IMG/VR virus record: IMGVR_UViG_3300008116_000345
Location: 1 to 21,734 of that record
Direction: 5' to 3' (one strand)
From: a virus
Length of the DNA stretch: 21,734 nucleotides
Part shown: positions 9,042-16,490 of the stretch, in pieces
Layout of the letters: each line of letters opens with the position of its first letter
How positions within the stretch are numbered: the first letter of the stretch is position 1
Position numbers and translations under genes: made by a program
The notes under the pieces: generated by a model
Seen by the model: only the letters and a program-made list of their open reading frames with translations
Database searches by the model: none
Told to the model about the DNA's origin: nothing

Positions 9042-9406
9042 GAAACGACGTCCTCGTTTACGTTAAAGGTTCCGTATATCCACGTCTTTACAACGCCACC
9101 ATCGGTACTCTGAAGTCCGTAGATGTAAACTCCACCAGCAATGGTAGACATCGTAGCAGCGCTGGCTGCTACGTATAGTGTTCCAGTGCTATTTCCCGTG
9201 TAGGTAAATGCAGTATCGTCAAGTACAGGAGCTACGTTATCGCTAACAGAAACGTCCATCTTCCAAGTGTAACCAGTTAGGTTGATTGGGTTTCCGTTAG
9301 GGTCGTAAAAGTTAATCTCTAGCGTAAATGTATCTCCACGACGGCAGGTAATATCTACCTGCTTCGCGTTGTCTAAGTTTACTGAATTGGAGGAACAACT
9401 GCTCAT
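9038..9406 (-). CDS. BppU-like baseplate/appendage protein (putative)
   Basis: The 122-aa product starts at ATG 9406. Residues 16-45 read VDITCRRGDTFTLEINFYDP followed by GNPINLTGYTWKM, the DLTG-type pattern of N-terminal domains of baseplate upper proteins (BppU) and similar adaptors. The latter half, with GGVYIYGLQS and a GTFNV ending, fits the same beta-sandwich. The assignment is by pattern only. It is the first gene after the portal and has a -7 box 4 bases upstream; its stop overlaps the next start by ATGA. A structural role is likely, exact homology moderate. Confidence 0.65.
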   Translation of the reverse strand: MSSCSSNSVNLDNAKQVDITCRRGDTFTLEINFYDPNGNPINLTGYTWKMDVSVSDNVAPVLDDTAFTYTGNSTGTLYVAASAATMSTIAGGVYIYGLQSTDGGVVKTWIYGTFNVNEDVVS

Positions 9407-9410
9407 ATCA

Positions 9411-9418
9411 CAAAGTTA
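9411..9418 (-). promoter_or_regulatory. -7 box TAACTTTG overlapping the portal stop codon
   Basis: TAACTTTG fits TAnnTTTG; its TAA is the portal stop codon. The box ends 4 bases before the ATG at 9406, so a transcript from here would be leaderless or nearly so. No -33 TTG is seen. The geometry matches the box before the HNH gene. Confidence 0.45.
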
Positions 9419-11851
9419 AACATTCATTAGTGCTTCGCCTAGGTCGGGCTGCATGGCGCCCTCTTCCCCTTTGCGTTGTGCAATCAGCTTAGACTGCGCT
9501 TCTGCCTGCTTGTTGATACGAGCGTCCTTGCGGTTCTCCTTCATGTTGTCAAGGCTTTCTTGCGTCTGACCTTTGACCATCTGTGAGCCCACAACAGCTT
9601 CGTTCTTGAGCTTCTGAAGCTCCATGTCGTACTGGTGCTGCAGCTCCATGAGCTGCGCCTTGGCCTGGGTCTCAAGCTGAATCTTCTGAGCCTCAAGCTG
9701 AGCCTTCACCTGGTCTGCCTGCATCGTTGACTGAGCAGCTACCTGTGAAGCCTGAGCGTTGGCCTCAGCTTGGAACTGAGCCTGCTGCTGAGCCTCTTCC
9801 ATCCGCTGCTTCATGCGCTTCTTACGGCGCACCACAAGCAAGCGCTCTGCCTGCTCCGGGTCTCTTAGCTGTCGGATAGCAATCGCATCTTCAAGGTCAA
9901 TCTCCTTTTGAGAAAGGGCCATGTTGATGTTCTGCTCAAGGTAAATCTTAGAGCGGTCATCCATCTCTCCCATGACCACCACGCCGAAGTTGTACATCGA
10001 CAGGTTATCAAACGATGTTAGAACAGACATATTGGTCTCACCAATGGCGTTAGTGTATACCTTGTAGATGATGCTCTTTGGCGGAATGACCTGAAGGCAT
10101 CGTACGATGTCGTCGCATACCTTCTTGTAGAGTACCTGAGCAGCGTGCGTGATGTCGTAGGTAGCGTTGTTCGAAGCGGCGATAGCCTGCTCACGAACAC
10201 CAACCAATGCCTCCGACTTAGGAGTGCTGGCATCAACGACTTCGTTGATTCCCGTAGCGTCACGAATCATGCGCAGGTAGTGGTTGTACAAACCAATCAG
10301 CTGCTCTACGTTACGAATAGCGTTTCCGATTTCGCGCACAGGCGGGTTTTGGAACCCGCCCTCTGGATTCTTAGAGCGGTAGTAGAATACACCCGTCTGC
10401 TCATAGATGTCTTGAATCTCCAAAGGCTGGAGCTCACCACCACGACCGAGCTGTACGTTCTCCAGTCCTTCGATGTCGATGATAAGACCATCAGGCTTAG
10501 CCTTGGCGATAGACTGCTGAAGCTTCAGGTGCGTGATTTGAAGCATATCACCAAAGCCGATGATGCTTGACACCATTGACTTTGGAATCATGCCACGCAG
10601 GTTGGTGGCCACGCAAGAGTACGAAAGACGAGCACGAGCGATGTCGTGTACGTTCTTCGGGATGTTCTTCTGAACTCCGTAGTTGAACATGAAGTCTGTG
10701 CCCACAATGTAGATACCGCCGTAGACGGTGGCGTTCTTCATGTACACTGCCTCGCGGTCAAACACCGACTGCTGCGGAGCGTTGTAGGTGCTGCCCTTGT
10801 AGTAGAATCCTACGTTGCCAAACTTGGACTCCTTCTTCTCGAATACGATGTCGTCAACAGACATGAACTCAAAGTCCATAATCTGCACCTTGAACTCATC
10901 GTATCCGTAGCGGTAGCGATTGCTGATGGTCTCGTAGTTGTACCCTTGAGTGCTGTAGCGCAGCGGGTCGTTTCCGTAGCGGTTCATAACCGTCTGAGCA
11001 ATCTGCTGGTACTGCTCTTCCGTAAACTGATTGCCAGCCAAACGCTTGAGCTCCATGATGGTCACCGTGCGGAAGTGTCCAGCGTAGGTGAGGTCCGCCA
11101 TGTTGGGGTCATCCGTGTAGTTATGGATGAAATATGCAGGGTCTACATATTGCTCACGGATTCCGTAGTTAGGGTCGTTGGTACGCTTGGTAACAGCGAT
11201 ACCGCAGGTAACCAAGTCCTCCACGCAACGACGGTAGATGCCGTCGTCAAAGTCATTCCACGTGAGGGTCATCTCCGTGGCGAGCTGCGCAGCGATTTCT
11301 GCGTCAGTCTTGACGTTGGTGTCCAGGAAGATTTCCGTTTCCTCTGGGGTGTCGGGCAAAGCGTCCGGGTCTACCTTCAGCGAAAGACCAAGCGACTTAG
11401 CCTCCTGAAGCATCGACTTGTTTTCGATGCGCAGGACAGCTGAATTTTTCTTCTTGTCTTTCTCGGAACGAGACAATGGGTCAATAGCCTGTACCTGTGG
11501 GTACGGCTTACGAGAAAGAATCTTGTTTACTACGATGCGAACAAACTTCGGGATGATGGGCACTGGAGTATAGTCCAGCGTAAGCATCGTTCCGTCACCG
11601 TTGTTTGCATCAAGAGAACTTAGGATTTGTCGGTAGATTGACGTATCCTGAGTACCCTGTGCGTAGTCGCGGTTGTTCTGCATCTCATTGAACCGACGAC
11701 CGTAAAGTGAATTGTTGTAGTCAACGCCAATCCACTGTGCATACATGGCCTTGGCATATTGAAGGCCATAGCCTTTTGCCATTTTTTCCTCCGTACTCGC
11801 TAACGGGTCGGGGAATGTAGACTGGCCTTTTGCTGTATAATCTCTTTGCAT
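9416..11851 (-). CDS. Portal protein, about 811 aa, with long Gln/Ala-rich coiled tail
   Basis: The portal is the dodecameric channel through which TerL pumps DNA into the head. Several stretches fit a portal core: YTPVPIIPKFVRIVVNKIL (about residues 94-112); a segment near 205-270 with YRRCVEDLVTCGIAV, REQYVDPAYFI and an ATIMEL-like stretch; and REIGNAIRNVEQLIGLYNHY before a helix-rich region. From about residue 660 the chain becomes a charged Gln/Ala-rich coiled coil (RRKKRMKQRMEEAQQQAQ onward), as in portals of several Bacteroidota podovirus-like phages. The gene directly follows TerL, which supports the call. I chose ATG 11851; a GTG two codons upstream (11857) is possible. Length is large for a portal but within the range seen in such phages. 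Confidence 0.82.
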   Translation of the reverse strand: MQRDYTAKGQSTFPDPLASTEEKMAKGYGLQYAKAMYAQWIGVDYNNSLYGRRFNEMQNNRDYAQGTQDTSIYRQILSSLDANNGDGTMLTLDYTPVPIIPKFVRIVVNKILSRKPYPQVQAIDPLSRSEKDKKKNSAVLRIENKSMLQEAKSLGLSLKVDPDALPDTPEETEIFLDTNVKTDAEIAAQLATEMTLTWNDFDDGIYRRCVEDLVTCGIAVTKRTNDPNYGIREQYVDPAYFIHNYTDDPNMADLTYAGHFRTVTIMELKRLAGNQFTEEQYQQIAQTVMNRYGNDPLRYSTQGYNYETISNRYRYGYDEFKVQIMDFEFMSVDDIVFEKKESKFGNVGFYYKGSTYNAPQQSVFDREAVYMKNATVYGGIYIVGTDFMFNYGVQKNIPKNVHDIARARLSYSCVATNLRGMIPKSMVSSIIGFGDMLQITHLKLQQSIAKAKPDGLIIDIEGLENVQLGRGGELQPLEIQDIYEQTGVFYYRSKNPEGGFQNPPVREIGNAIRNVEQLIGLYNHYLRMIRDATGINEVVDASTPKSEALVGVREQAIAASNNATYDITHAAQVLYKKVCDDIVRCLQVIPPKSIIYKVYTNAIGETNMSVLTSFDNLSMYNFGVVVMGEMDDRSKIYLEQNINMALSQKEIDLEDAIAIRQLRDPEQAERLLVVRRKKRMKQRMEEAQQQAQFQAEANAQASQVAAQSTMQADQVKAQLEAQKIQLETQAKAQLMELQHQYDMELQKLKNEAVVGSQMVKGQTQESLDNMKENRKDARINKQAEAQSKLIAQRKGEEGAMQPDLGEALMNV

Positions 11852-11871
11852 ATCCACTGCGGGCTAATATG

Positions 11872-11879
11872 CAAATATA
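11872..11879 (-). promoter_or_regulatory. -7 box TATATTTG before the portal gene
   Basis: On the minus strand TATATTTG lies in the 38-base gap between the TerL stop and the portal ATG. The predicted leader is about 11-17 bases, depending on GTG or ATG start. No -33 TTG is present. It may be an internal late promoter. Confidence 0.4.
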
Positions 11880-11889
11880 CTTATTTGAT

Positions 11890-13986
11890 TCAGCGTAAGA
11901 TGACGCGACCCGGACGAAAAAACTTTTTCACGTTAAAGTCGGTTTTTTCTTTCTTTGCCGTCGCTCCTTGCGCTGCCAAAAGCGCAAGTCCGCTGGAGAT
12001 TGACAAGTCAAAAGCGGTACGGTCATCGACCTTGAAGTTAATCCAATCCTCTAATGTCCTCTCAAAGTACATCTTACCAAATTGCAGCGTCTCTTCGTTA
12101 AGGCCTACGTGTGCATGGATGTATGCTTCGATTGCCTGTGCGTGAGCCTGAATAATGTCTTGTGAGTTTGACGGAATACCCTTTGTTTTTGTCGTGCTGC
12201 CGTAGCCTGAGCTTAGGTGCTCAGGCCTACCCATCAGATAATGGTCGTATCCACGCTGTTCAAAATAGCGAGCAATTCCATATTTGTTGTTCTCAATAAG
12301 AAGGCTGTAGCCGTAGAACTTTGCAGCCATCAGCACATCCTCGTAGAATATTTTGGCGAGAGGCGGACGTGATGCGTACTCCGCCACAAACATATTGGCT
12401 GGGTACTGCAGGTTGAACTTATTGTAAATATGGCAGGCGCCCTTTGAGCTCCTTGCGTCAACAGTTACGTCAATGTCGTAGGAGTCAACGCCTCCTACTC
12501 CTAGCCAATCATTCTGAGGACCTTGCTTGTTTCTGAGCTCATGCGGCGGCATCCATACCACGCGCCATCTCCCGTTTGGGTCTGGCTTGAAATACACCTC
12601 CGTATCTTGCTTTCCATCCTTCCAAACGAAGTTCCCAACGAGCACAGGATTTGGGTACAGTTCTTGATTGTGCTGGATTTGCTCGTATATCTTCTGCACG
12701 TTGAAGAGCGACGCCTTAGAGCTGTCGCGAAACGCTTCTGCTGTGGTGAATGGGAACTGACGTATGACCTCGTTGAGTTCGTAGCTGTCGTTTGCCAGCG
12801 CTTTACGCTCGTTCTTTAGGAATGTGCGTGCTCCGATGGTAATCTTCTCTCCGTCTATACCAAAAACTGGTACCTCTGGGTCATCAACAATGGGCTGACC
12901 GTATTTGTCAAAGAATCCTTCCAGTGCTTCGTATGCTGGTATGAAAATTGAGTACAATCCGCTCTTGGTGCGTCCGTTTTCGTTGCGCTCCGCTGGGTTG
13001 CTGGCTTCATACAGGTCTCTGAACTGTCGGCCGCCGCGGTCAAGCGGGTTTACCGTAGAACCAACGATGGCCTTTCCTACAATCTTACGACCAACGAGCA
13101 GACAGGTGCGGTGAATGCGCCACGATTCACGGATGTCGGTAGGCTTTTCCCACTTGCCGGCCTCATCTAAGTACAGGACGTGCAGCTTTTCACCGTCATA
13201 GGCGTTGTTGGTGGTGTTCTTCCAGTTGACTACCGTGTTGAGGGCCTCGCCGCGCTGCGATGTCTTGTTGGTCTTGGTGATTCGCTTCGATGGCTCGCGG
13301 AAGGCGAGCTCCATCCGTGGGTTGGTGGTACCATCCTGGATTGGCTTGAAGAAAAACGGCAGTGATTTGTAGATGGGGACTATCTTCTTCATGAAGATGT
13401 TCTCCTGTGCGTCGCTACCTGTCTTTGACATCACACCCAACAGCCTCTCTTTCACCTGAGTAGCCTCGTTGATGATGGTAGAGGCGCTCATGTTGGTATA
13501 TCCAGAGCGTCGGCACTTGACGTACACCTGCCCTAGAGACCTCGGGTCTACATTGCAGGCTTCAAGATGTATGAATAGCTCTCGCTGGAACCCAAGGTAG
13601 GACGGGTAACCCACGTCAATCTTGGCCCATTGCAGAAAAAAGTAGTGGTTTCCGGTGATGTAAGTAGGTACTCCGTTGTTGAAGAACCATAGTCCGGTGC
13701 GTCTGCGCTCATACTCTTGTTGGATGTAGTTGGTGTATTTCTTTCTAAAGGATTCAGGCATAGTCATCCACTCCTCCATTGAGTTGATGCGACGAAGCTC
13801 GTCAGGCATCTCCTGACGCGCCCACATCTGCTGCTCTTTAGGCTTATCGTGGAATAAGATGTCTTGCTTTCTTGGTTGCTTGGGAAGCTGGATGGCTAGG
13901 TCTCCATAGGTAACAACGTCCCCGGCCGTTCCTCGCGGACAGATGTTGACGATTACCTCGTCTTCTATTTCGACTAATCCAGCCAT
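11890..13986 (-). CDS. terL: Terminase large subunit (TerL), 698 aa
   Basis: TerL is the ATP-driven motor and nuclease that packages and cuts phage DNA. Residues 155-164 (YVKCRRSGYT) sit where a Walker A variant is expected. LHVLYLDEAGKW (268-279) is a clear Walker B with Asp274-Glu275, and GSTVNP (309-314) fits the coupling motif. The nuclease half shows GVGGVDSYDID (497-506, Asp501), FVAEYASRP (533-541, Glu536) and VDDRTAFDLSISSGLALL (653-670), the usual order of the three RNase H-fold acidic sites. The length is typical of TerL proteins of large Bacteroidota phages. The gene starts at ATG 13986 and is followed by the portal gene. No classical small terminase is recognised nearby; the 98-aa helical protein just upstream is one candidate. 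Confidence 0.92.
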   Translation of the reverse strand: MAGLVEIEDEVIVNICPRGTAGDVVTYGDLAIQLPKQPRKQDILFHDKPKEQQMWARQEMPDELRRINSMEEWMTMPESFRKKYTNYIQQEYERRRTGLWFFNNGVPTYITGNHYFFLQWAKIDVGYPSYLGFQRELFIHLEACNVDPRSLGQVYVKCRRSGYTNMSASTIINEATQVKERLLGVMSKTGSDAQENIFMKKIVPIYKSLPFFFKPIQDGTTNPRMELAFREPSKRITKTNKTSQRGEALNTVVNWKNTTNNAYDGEKLHVLYLDEAGKWEKPTDIRESWRIHRTCLLVGRKIVGKAIVGSTVNPLDRGGRQFRDLYEASNPAERNENGRTKSGLYSIFIPAYEALEGFFDKYGQPIVDDPEVPVFGIDGEKITIGARTFLKNERKALANDSYELNEVIRQFPFTTAEAFRDSSKASLFNVQKIYEQIQHNQELYPNPVLVGNFVWKDGKQDTEVYFKPDPNGRWRVVWMPPHELRNKQGPQNDWLGVGGVDSYDIDVTVDARSSKGACHIYNKFNLQYPANMFVAEYASRPPLAKIFYEDVLMAAKFYGYSLLIENNKYGIARYFEQRGYDHYLMGRPEHLSSGYGSTTKTKGIPSNSQDIIQAHAQAIEAYIHAHVGLNEETLQFGKMYFERTLEDWINFKVDDRTAFDLSISSGLALLAAQGATAKKEKTDFNVKKFFRPGRVILR

Positions 13987-14016
13987 CAGCTATCCCAATA
14001 GATAAAGACCCACTCG

Positions 14017-14313
14017 CTATTTTGAGAATTGCTCTGCGAATCCTCCTGAGTAGTCTCGTTCTTCTTTGATTTCTCCACTTTCGTTAAGCTGCTTTACCAG
14101 AAGCTGTAGCTTCTCGCGTTCAACAATTAGTTCTTTAGCGTCAATTGCAGTTTGCTTAATTGCTTGCAGCTCAGCCTTTCGCTGCGAGCCGGACAGCTCT
14201 TGGTCGACAGGCTTCTGTATCTCCTGAATCATGTTCTCGATGGCAATCTCCATCGCGGACATCAAACGGTGTGCCGTTCCTACGTTGTCAAAACTACTCT
14301 TGGACTTGCGCAT
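14017..14313 (-). CDS. Small helical protein upstream of TerL (unknown; possible small-terminase role)
   Basis: The 98-aa product starts at ATG 14313, overlapping the end of the GroES-like gene by 20 bases. Starts further upstream would lie deep inside that gene in another frame and are rejected. The sequence is highly charged and predicted helical: residues 17-78 run through AMEIAIENMIQEIQ and RKAELQAIKQTAIDAKELI to REKLQLLVKQLNES, consistent with a coiled coil. There is no enzymatic motif. It sits directly before TerL, the usual place of a small terminase, but no helix-turn-helix is evident, so that role is only a possibility. Confidence 0.7.
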   Translation of the reverse strand: MRKSKSSFDNVGTAHRLMSAMEIAIENMIQEIQKPVDQELSGSQRKAELQAIKQTAIDAKELIVEREKLQLLVKQLNESGEIKEERDYSGGFAEQFSK

Positions 14314-14932
14314 AGATGTGCGATAACAGGACACGATACAGCTTCTCGCCTTCAATCTCCATTTCGTAGTCGGCATTCTTTTGGATGAATACCTTGTCGC
14401 CCGGCTTGAGGCCGAGCTCCTCCAAACGGTCTGAGCCAAAGCGCACATAGCCATACTGGTTGTATGGCTTCTTGTTTTGAACTAGTTCAAGAACCTTGCT
14501 TGTTAGTTCGTCTTCCTGCTTTGCTGGTACCAGGAATATCCAATGGCCAAGCAGACGTACTTCACCCGTCTCCTTGCTCTTGTATGCGTAGGCCTGACAG
14601 CTATGTGGGTCGTAACCTCCATCCCATCCGACGTAATAAAGGTCTTTGTCTTCAAAGATGAACTGACCTCGTTTGTGTTTTGTTTCATTAAACTGTTGGT
14701 TACCATATACCATGTGGTTTCCACCCAACAGCACGTGATGGTGGAAGTATAGCGTGTCCCCTACGGACACGCCTGTCTTGTATCTTTCCGGCACACCCAC
14801 CACCTCACCTGAAAATGCGCGGTGAGCGAACTCGTTGAAGCGAGTGTCCAGATACATTTCTTGGCCGGCAATCTCAATGGTATCGTTGACGGCTTTGGGT
14901 ACTTTTACAACAAAGAATCTAATCGGTTTCAT
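14294..14932 (-). CDS. Co-chaperonin-like protein with two GroES-type domains
   Basis: The 212-aa product starts at ATG 14932, overlapping the preceding stop (TAATG). The C-terminal part, GLKPGDKVFIQKNADYEMEI (174-193) followed by EGEKLYRVLLSHIYAQV, matches the end of GroES (GD-V, aromatic or basic strand, acidic-Gly turn, I-A-V). The N-terminal part repeats the plan: MKPIRFFVVKVP, GEVVGVPE (42-49), VGDTLYFHHHVLLGG (57-71), then FEDKDLYYVG (93-102). A second opening, LLGHWIFLVPAKQEDE (127-142), begins domain two. So it looks like two GroES folds in one chain. Phage co-chaperonins such as T4 gp31 and RB49 CocO help host GroEL fold capsid proteins. The place among assembly genes fits. The duplication is inferred by eye. 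Confidence 0.72.
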   Translation of the reverse strand: MKPIRFFVVKVPKAVNDTIEIAGQEMYLDTRFNEFAHRAFSGEVVGVPERYKTGVSVGDTLYFHHHVLLGGNHMVYGNQQFNETKHKRGQFIFEDKDLYYVGWDGGYDPHSCQAYAYKSKETGEVRLLGHWIFLVPAKQEDELTSKVLELVQNKKPYNQYGYVRFGSDRLEELGLKPGDKVFIQKNADYEMEIEGEKLYRVLLSHIYAQVQE

Positions 14933-15168
14933 TAGAAGTCGCAATCGTGTTCAATTAAACAAGGCATCTCGTCTATGGTCTTCCAGAGCATAGTGCCCTT
15001 TTCGGAATTGTAAATGTAGACCAGATAACGGCGAATGCCATGCAAAGCTAAGGCTCGCTCGTCTTGAATAATTGAATCGACTACAGAATCTCCTGTCTTT
15101 TGCCCGACAAAGTATGCCATGGCGTCTTTGGGGTTTTGCCCCACGATGATTTTTCTAATAAGTTCCAT
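14932..15168 (-). CDS. Small hypothetical protein, 78 aa
   Basis: The gene runs from ATG 15168 to a stop sharing one base with the GroES-like start. The product begins MELIRKIIVGQNPKDAMAYF and holds RRYLVYIYN and KGTMLWKTIDEMPCLIEHD. There is no membrane segment and no recognisable domain. The mid-part alternates hydrophobic residues, suggesting a small alpha/beta fold. It lies in the assembly operon, 10 bases after the previous gene, so a virion-assembly or accessory role is possible. Function unknown. Confidence 0.65.
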   Translation of the reverse strand: MELIRKIIVGQNPKDAMAYFVGQKTGDSVVDSIIQDERALALHGIRRYLVYIYNSEKGTMLWKTIDEMPCLIEHDCDF

Positions 15169-15178
15169 TTGAATTTCA

Positions 15179-15490
15179 TTATTTGTTTAACCAGTATTCA
15201 ATTGAGTTGGTTGGTAAGTCGTCGTCGTCATCGTCGTCCTTCTGTTCTGACACATAGCTGTGCGCCATTACGTTGAACATGATGTTGAGTTCTTCGGTTC
15301 CGTCTACGCTGTACCCGGCGAGGAACTCGTAGCTCTCAGGGCCGTCTTCGGTTCCCTCGTCACACGCCAGACCGAAGCAGTACGTCGCCATGAAGTCTGG
15401 TCCGGCATTATGGTCTTTTACAATGTCGGCAATCTCGTCCATCTTCTCTCTTACGAGGATGAACATTTCGATTCGCTGCTCTCTAGTCAC
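15179..15490 (-). CDS. Acidic hypothetical protein with poly-Asp run, 103 aa
   Basis: The likely start is GTG 15490, only 2 bases after the stop of the fibre-like gene; ATG 15466 is an alternative giving 95 aa. The N-terminus is helical (REQRIEMFILVREKMDEIAD), the middle carries CFGLACDEGTEDGPESYEFL, and near the end is KDDDDDDDLPTNSIEYWLNK with seven Asp in a row. The product is very acidic overall. No known family is recognised. Its position between a virion protein and the co-chaperonin suggests an assembly-phase gene. Confidence 0.65.
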   Translation of the reverse strand: MTREQRIEMFILVREKMDEIADIVKDHNAGPDFMATYCFGLACDEGTEDGPESYEFLAGYSVDGTEELNIMFNVMAHSYVSEQKDDDDDDDLPTNSIEYWLNK

Positions 15491-15492
15491 GT

Positions 15493-16461
15493 TTACGCTG
15501 GCAATGATAACGTGCCTAAGTTAGTAACTGTAACCGTTGTGTTTTTAGTAAGCGTTGCAGCCGATGTTGCAGAGCATCGCAGGGCTATATCCACTGGAAC
15601 ATCGCCACTTGGTGCATAGTAGAAGTACCTAAGAGTCACCACGTGCTTTCCAGTCTTGGTGGCTTCGATGTCTTCTATGAGCACCACGCTGCTTGCTCCA
15701 TCGTTAATGTAGAGCTGTACGGTGATGTCCGGGGTTCCTGAAGAGATAGTATATTCTACGCAAGCAGTAATGTCGTACATACCTTCCGAGCTGAGTCGGA
15801 TGTTGTCTCGGATGTTTGTTGCGTCAACCAAAGAGATGCTTGCCGTTGCTCCGCCGTAGGCTACTGAAGAGGTGGCCTCTGTAACCATTCCAGTTGCTGC
15901 AGCGCTGTAAAGCTCTGCGAAGCTAATCATTGTAGCCGCGGTACCGAGTGCTGCGGTAGCCTGTGGCTTGGCCACAAACATATTAGGCACAACAGTAGCT
16001 CCGGTATTGACCACATAGTCGGACAGCTCCACAAGAGTAATGTACTTGTATGAGCTTGCTGACTCGTCCCAAATCAAGAACTTATCTGCGTTTGCAGCGG
16101 TCGCCTCCGTAAGTGGGGTCAGCGAGCTGGCAGGAAGTACGCCGATGGTGCTTCCTGTGGCAGAGAGCGGTGAGTTGGCCGTTACCGACGTTGTTCCGAT
16201 TGGATTGGTGCTGAGGTTGCGCTTTACAAACACACCCGTTGAGCTCAGCATCAACGCCTCCACGTCCGTGGTGGACGTGGTGACGGCTCCAGTGCATTTG
16301 AAGTCACCCGTAGACTCTACCGTGTCTGTGGAGAGCTTAAGAGCTGTGTTGGTTCCTTCGCCATCCTGTACGACTTGCTCAGACGCAGACACCGTAGAGG
16401 TGGCGAGCTTCAACAGCAGCCCGAAGGTGTCTTTAATTTTAGTTCCGCTAAGACTTCCCAT
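15493..16461 (-). CDS. Fibre-like virion protein, 322 aa, first gene of the late operon
   Basis: The gene starts at ATG 16461. The N-terminus, MGSLSGTKIKDTFGLLLKLA followed by VVQDGEGTNTALKLST (about residues 30-45), is a module repeatedly seen at the head of phage fibre or appendage proteins. Near residue 127 is KFLIWDESASSYKYITLVEL, a companion motif that is also found, as RIFFWDDSAGASQWLEV, in the 495-aa fibre protein here. The C-terminal 130 residues form an alternating beta pattern (MYDITACVEYTISS, KHVVTLRYFYYAPSGDV), like a jelly-roll tip. It is the promoter-proximal gene of the minus-strand assembly block. Structural role is likely; exact virion location is unknown. Confidence 0.75.
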   Translation of the reverse strand: MGSLSGTKIKDTFGLLLKLATSTVSASEQVVQDGEGTNTALKLSTDTVESTGDFKCTGAVTTSTTDVEALMLSSTGVFVKRNLSTNPIGTTSVTANSPLSATGSTIGVLPASSLTPLTEATAANADKFLIWDESASSYKYITLVELSDYVVNTGATVVPNMFVAKPQATAALGTAATMISFAELYSAAATGMVTEATSSVAYGGATASISLVDATNIRDNIRLSSEGMYDITACVEYTISSGTPDITVQLYINDGASSVVLIEDIEATKTGKHVVTLRYFYYAPSGDVPVDIALRCSATSAATLTKNTTVTVTNLGTLSLPA

Positions 16462-16466
16462 ATTAG

Positions 16467-16474
16467 TACTTTTG
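16467..16474 (+). promoter_or_regulatory. -7 box TACTTTTG for the winged-helix gene
   Basis: TACTTTTG fits TAnnTTTG and ends 16 bases before the ATG at 16491, giving a predicted leader of about 13 bases. It lies 3 bases from an oppositely oriented box for the late operon. No -33 TTG is visible. Confidence 0.5.
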
Positions 16475-16477
16475 AAA

Positions 16478-16485
16478 CAAAGATA
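16478..16485 (-). promoter_or_regulatory. -7 box TATCTTTG for the minus-strand late operon
   Basis: On the minus strand TATCTTTG fits TAnnTTTG and ends 16 bases before the ATG at 16461, a mirror image of the plus-strand box at 16467-16474. The whole element, TACTTTTGAAACAAAGATA, is nearly palindromic around AAA and could also serve as an operator. Confidence 0.55.
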
Positions 16486-16490
16486 CTGAT

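Noticed and set aside
10341-10360. Perfect 8-bp hairpin GGCGGGTT/AACCCGCC within the portal gene
   Set aside because: No T-tract follows on either strand, it encodes ordinary GGFQNPP, and a few such hairpins are expected by chance in a window this size.
10646-11443. 265-codon plus-strand frame
   Set aside because: It lies fully antisense to the portal gene, with Val/Leu/His-rich shadow composition and no start signals or neighbours.
14313-14454. Longer N-terminus for the 98-aa helical protein
   Set aside because: The extension reads as Arg/Ser-rich shadow of the GroES-like gene; the overlap would be about 160 bases rather than 20.
14752-14772. Perfect 8-bp hairpin GCGTGTCC/GGACACGC within the GroES-like gene
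   Set aside because: No T-tract and no regulatory context; compatible with chance in coding DNA.
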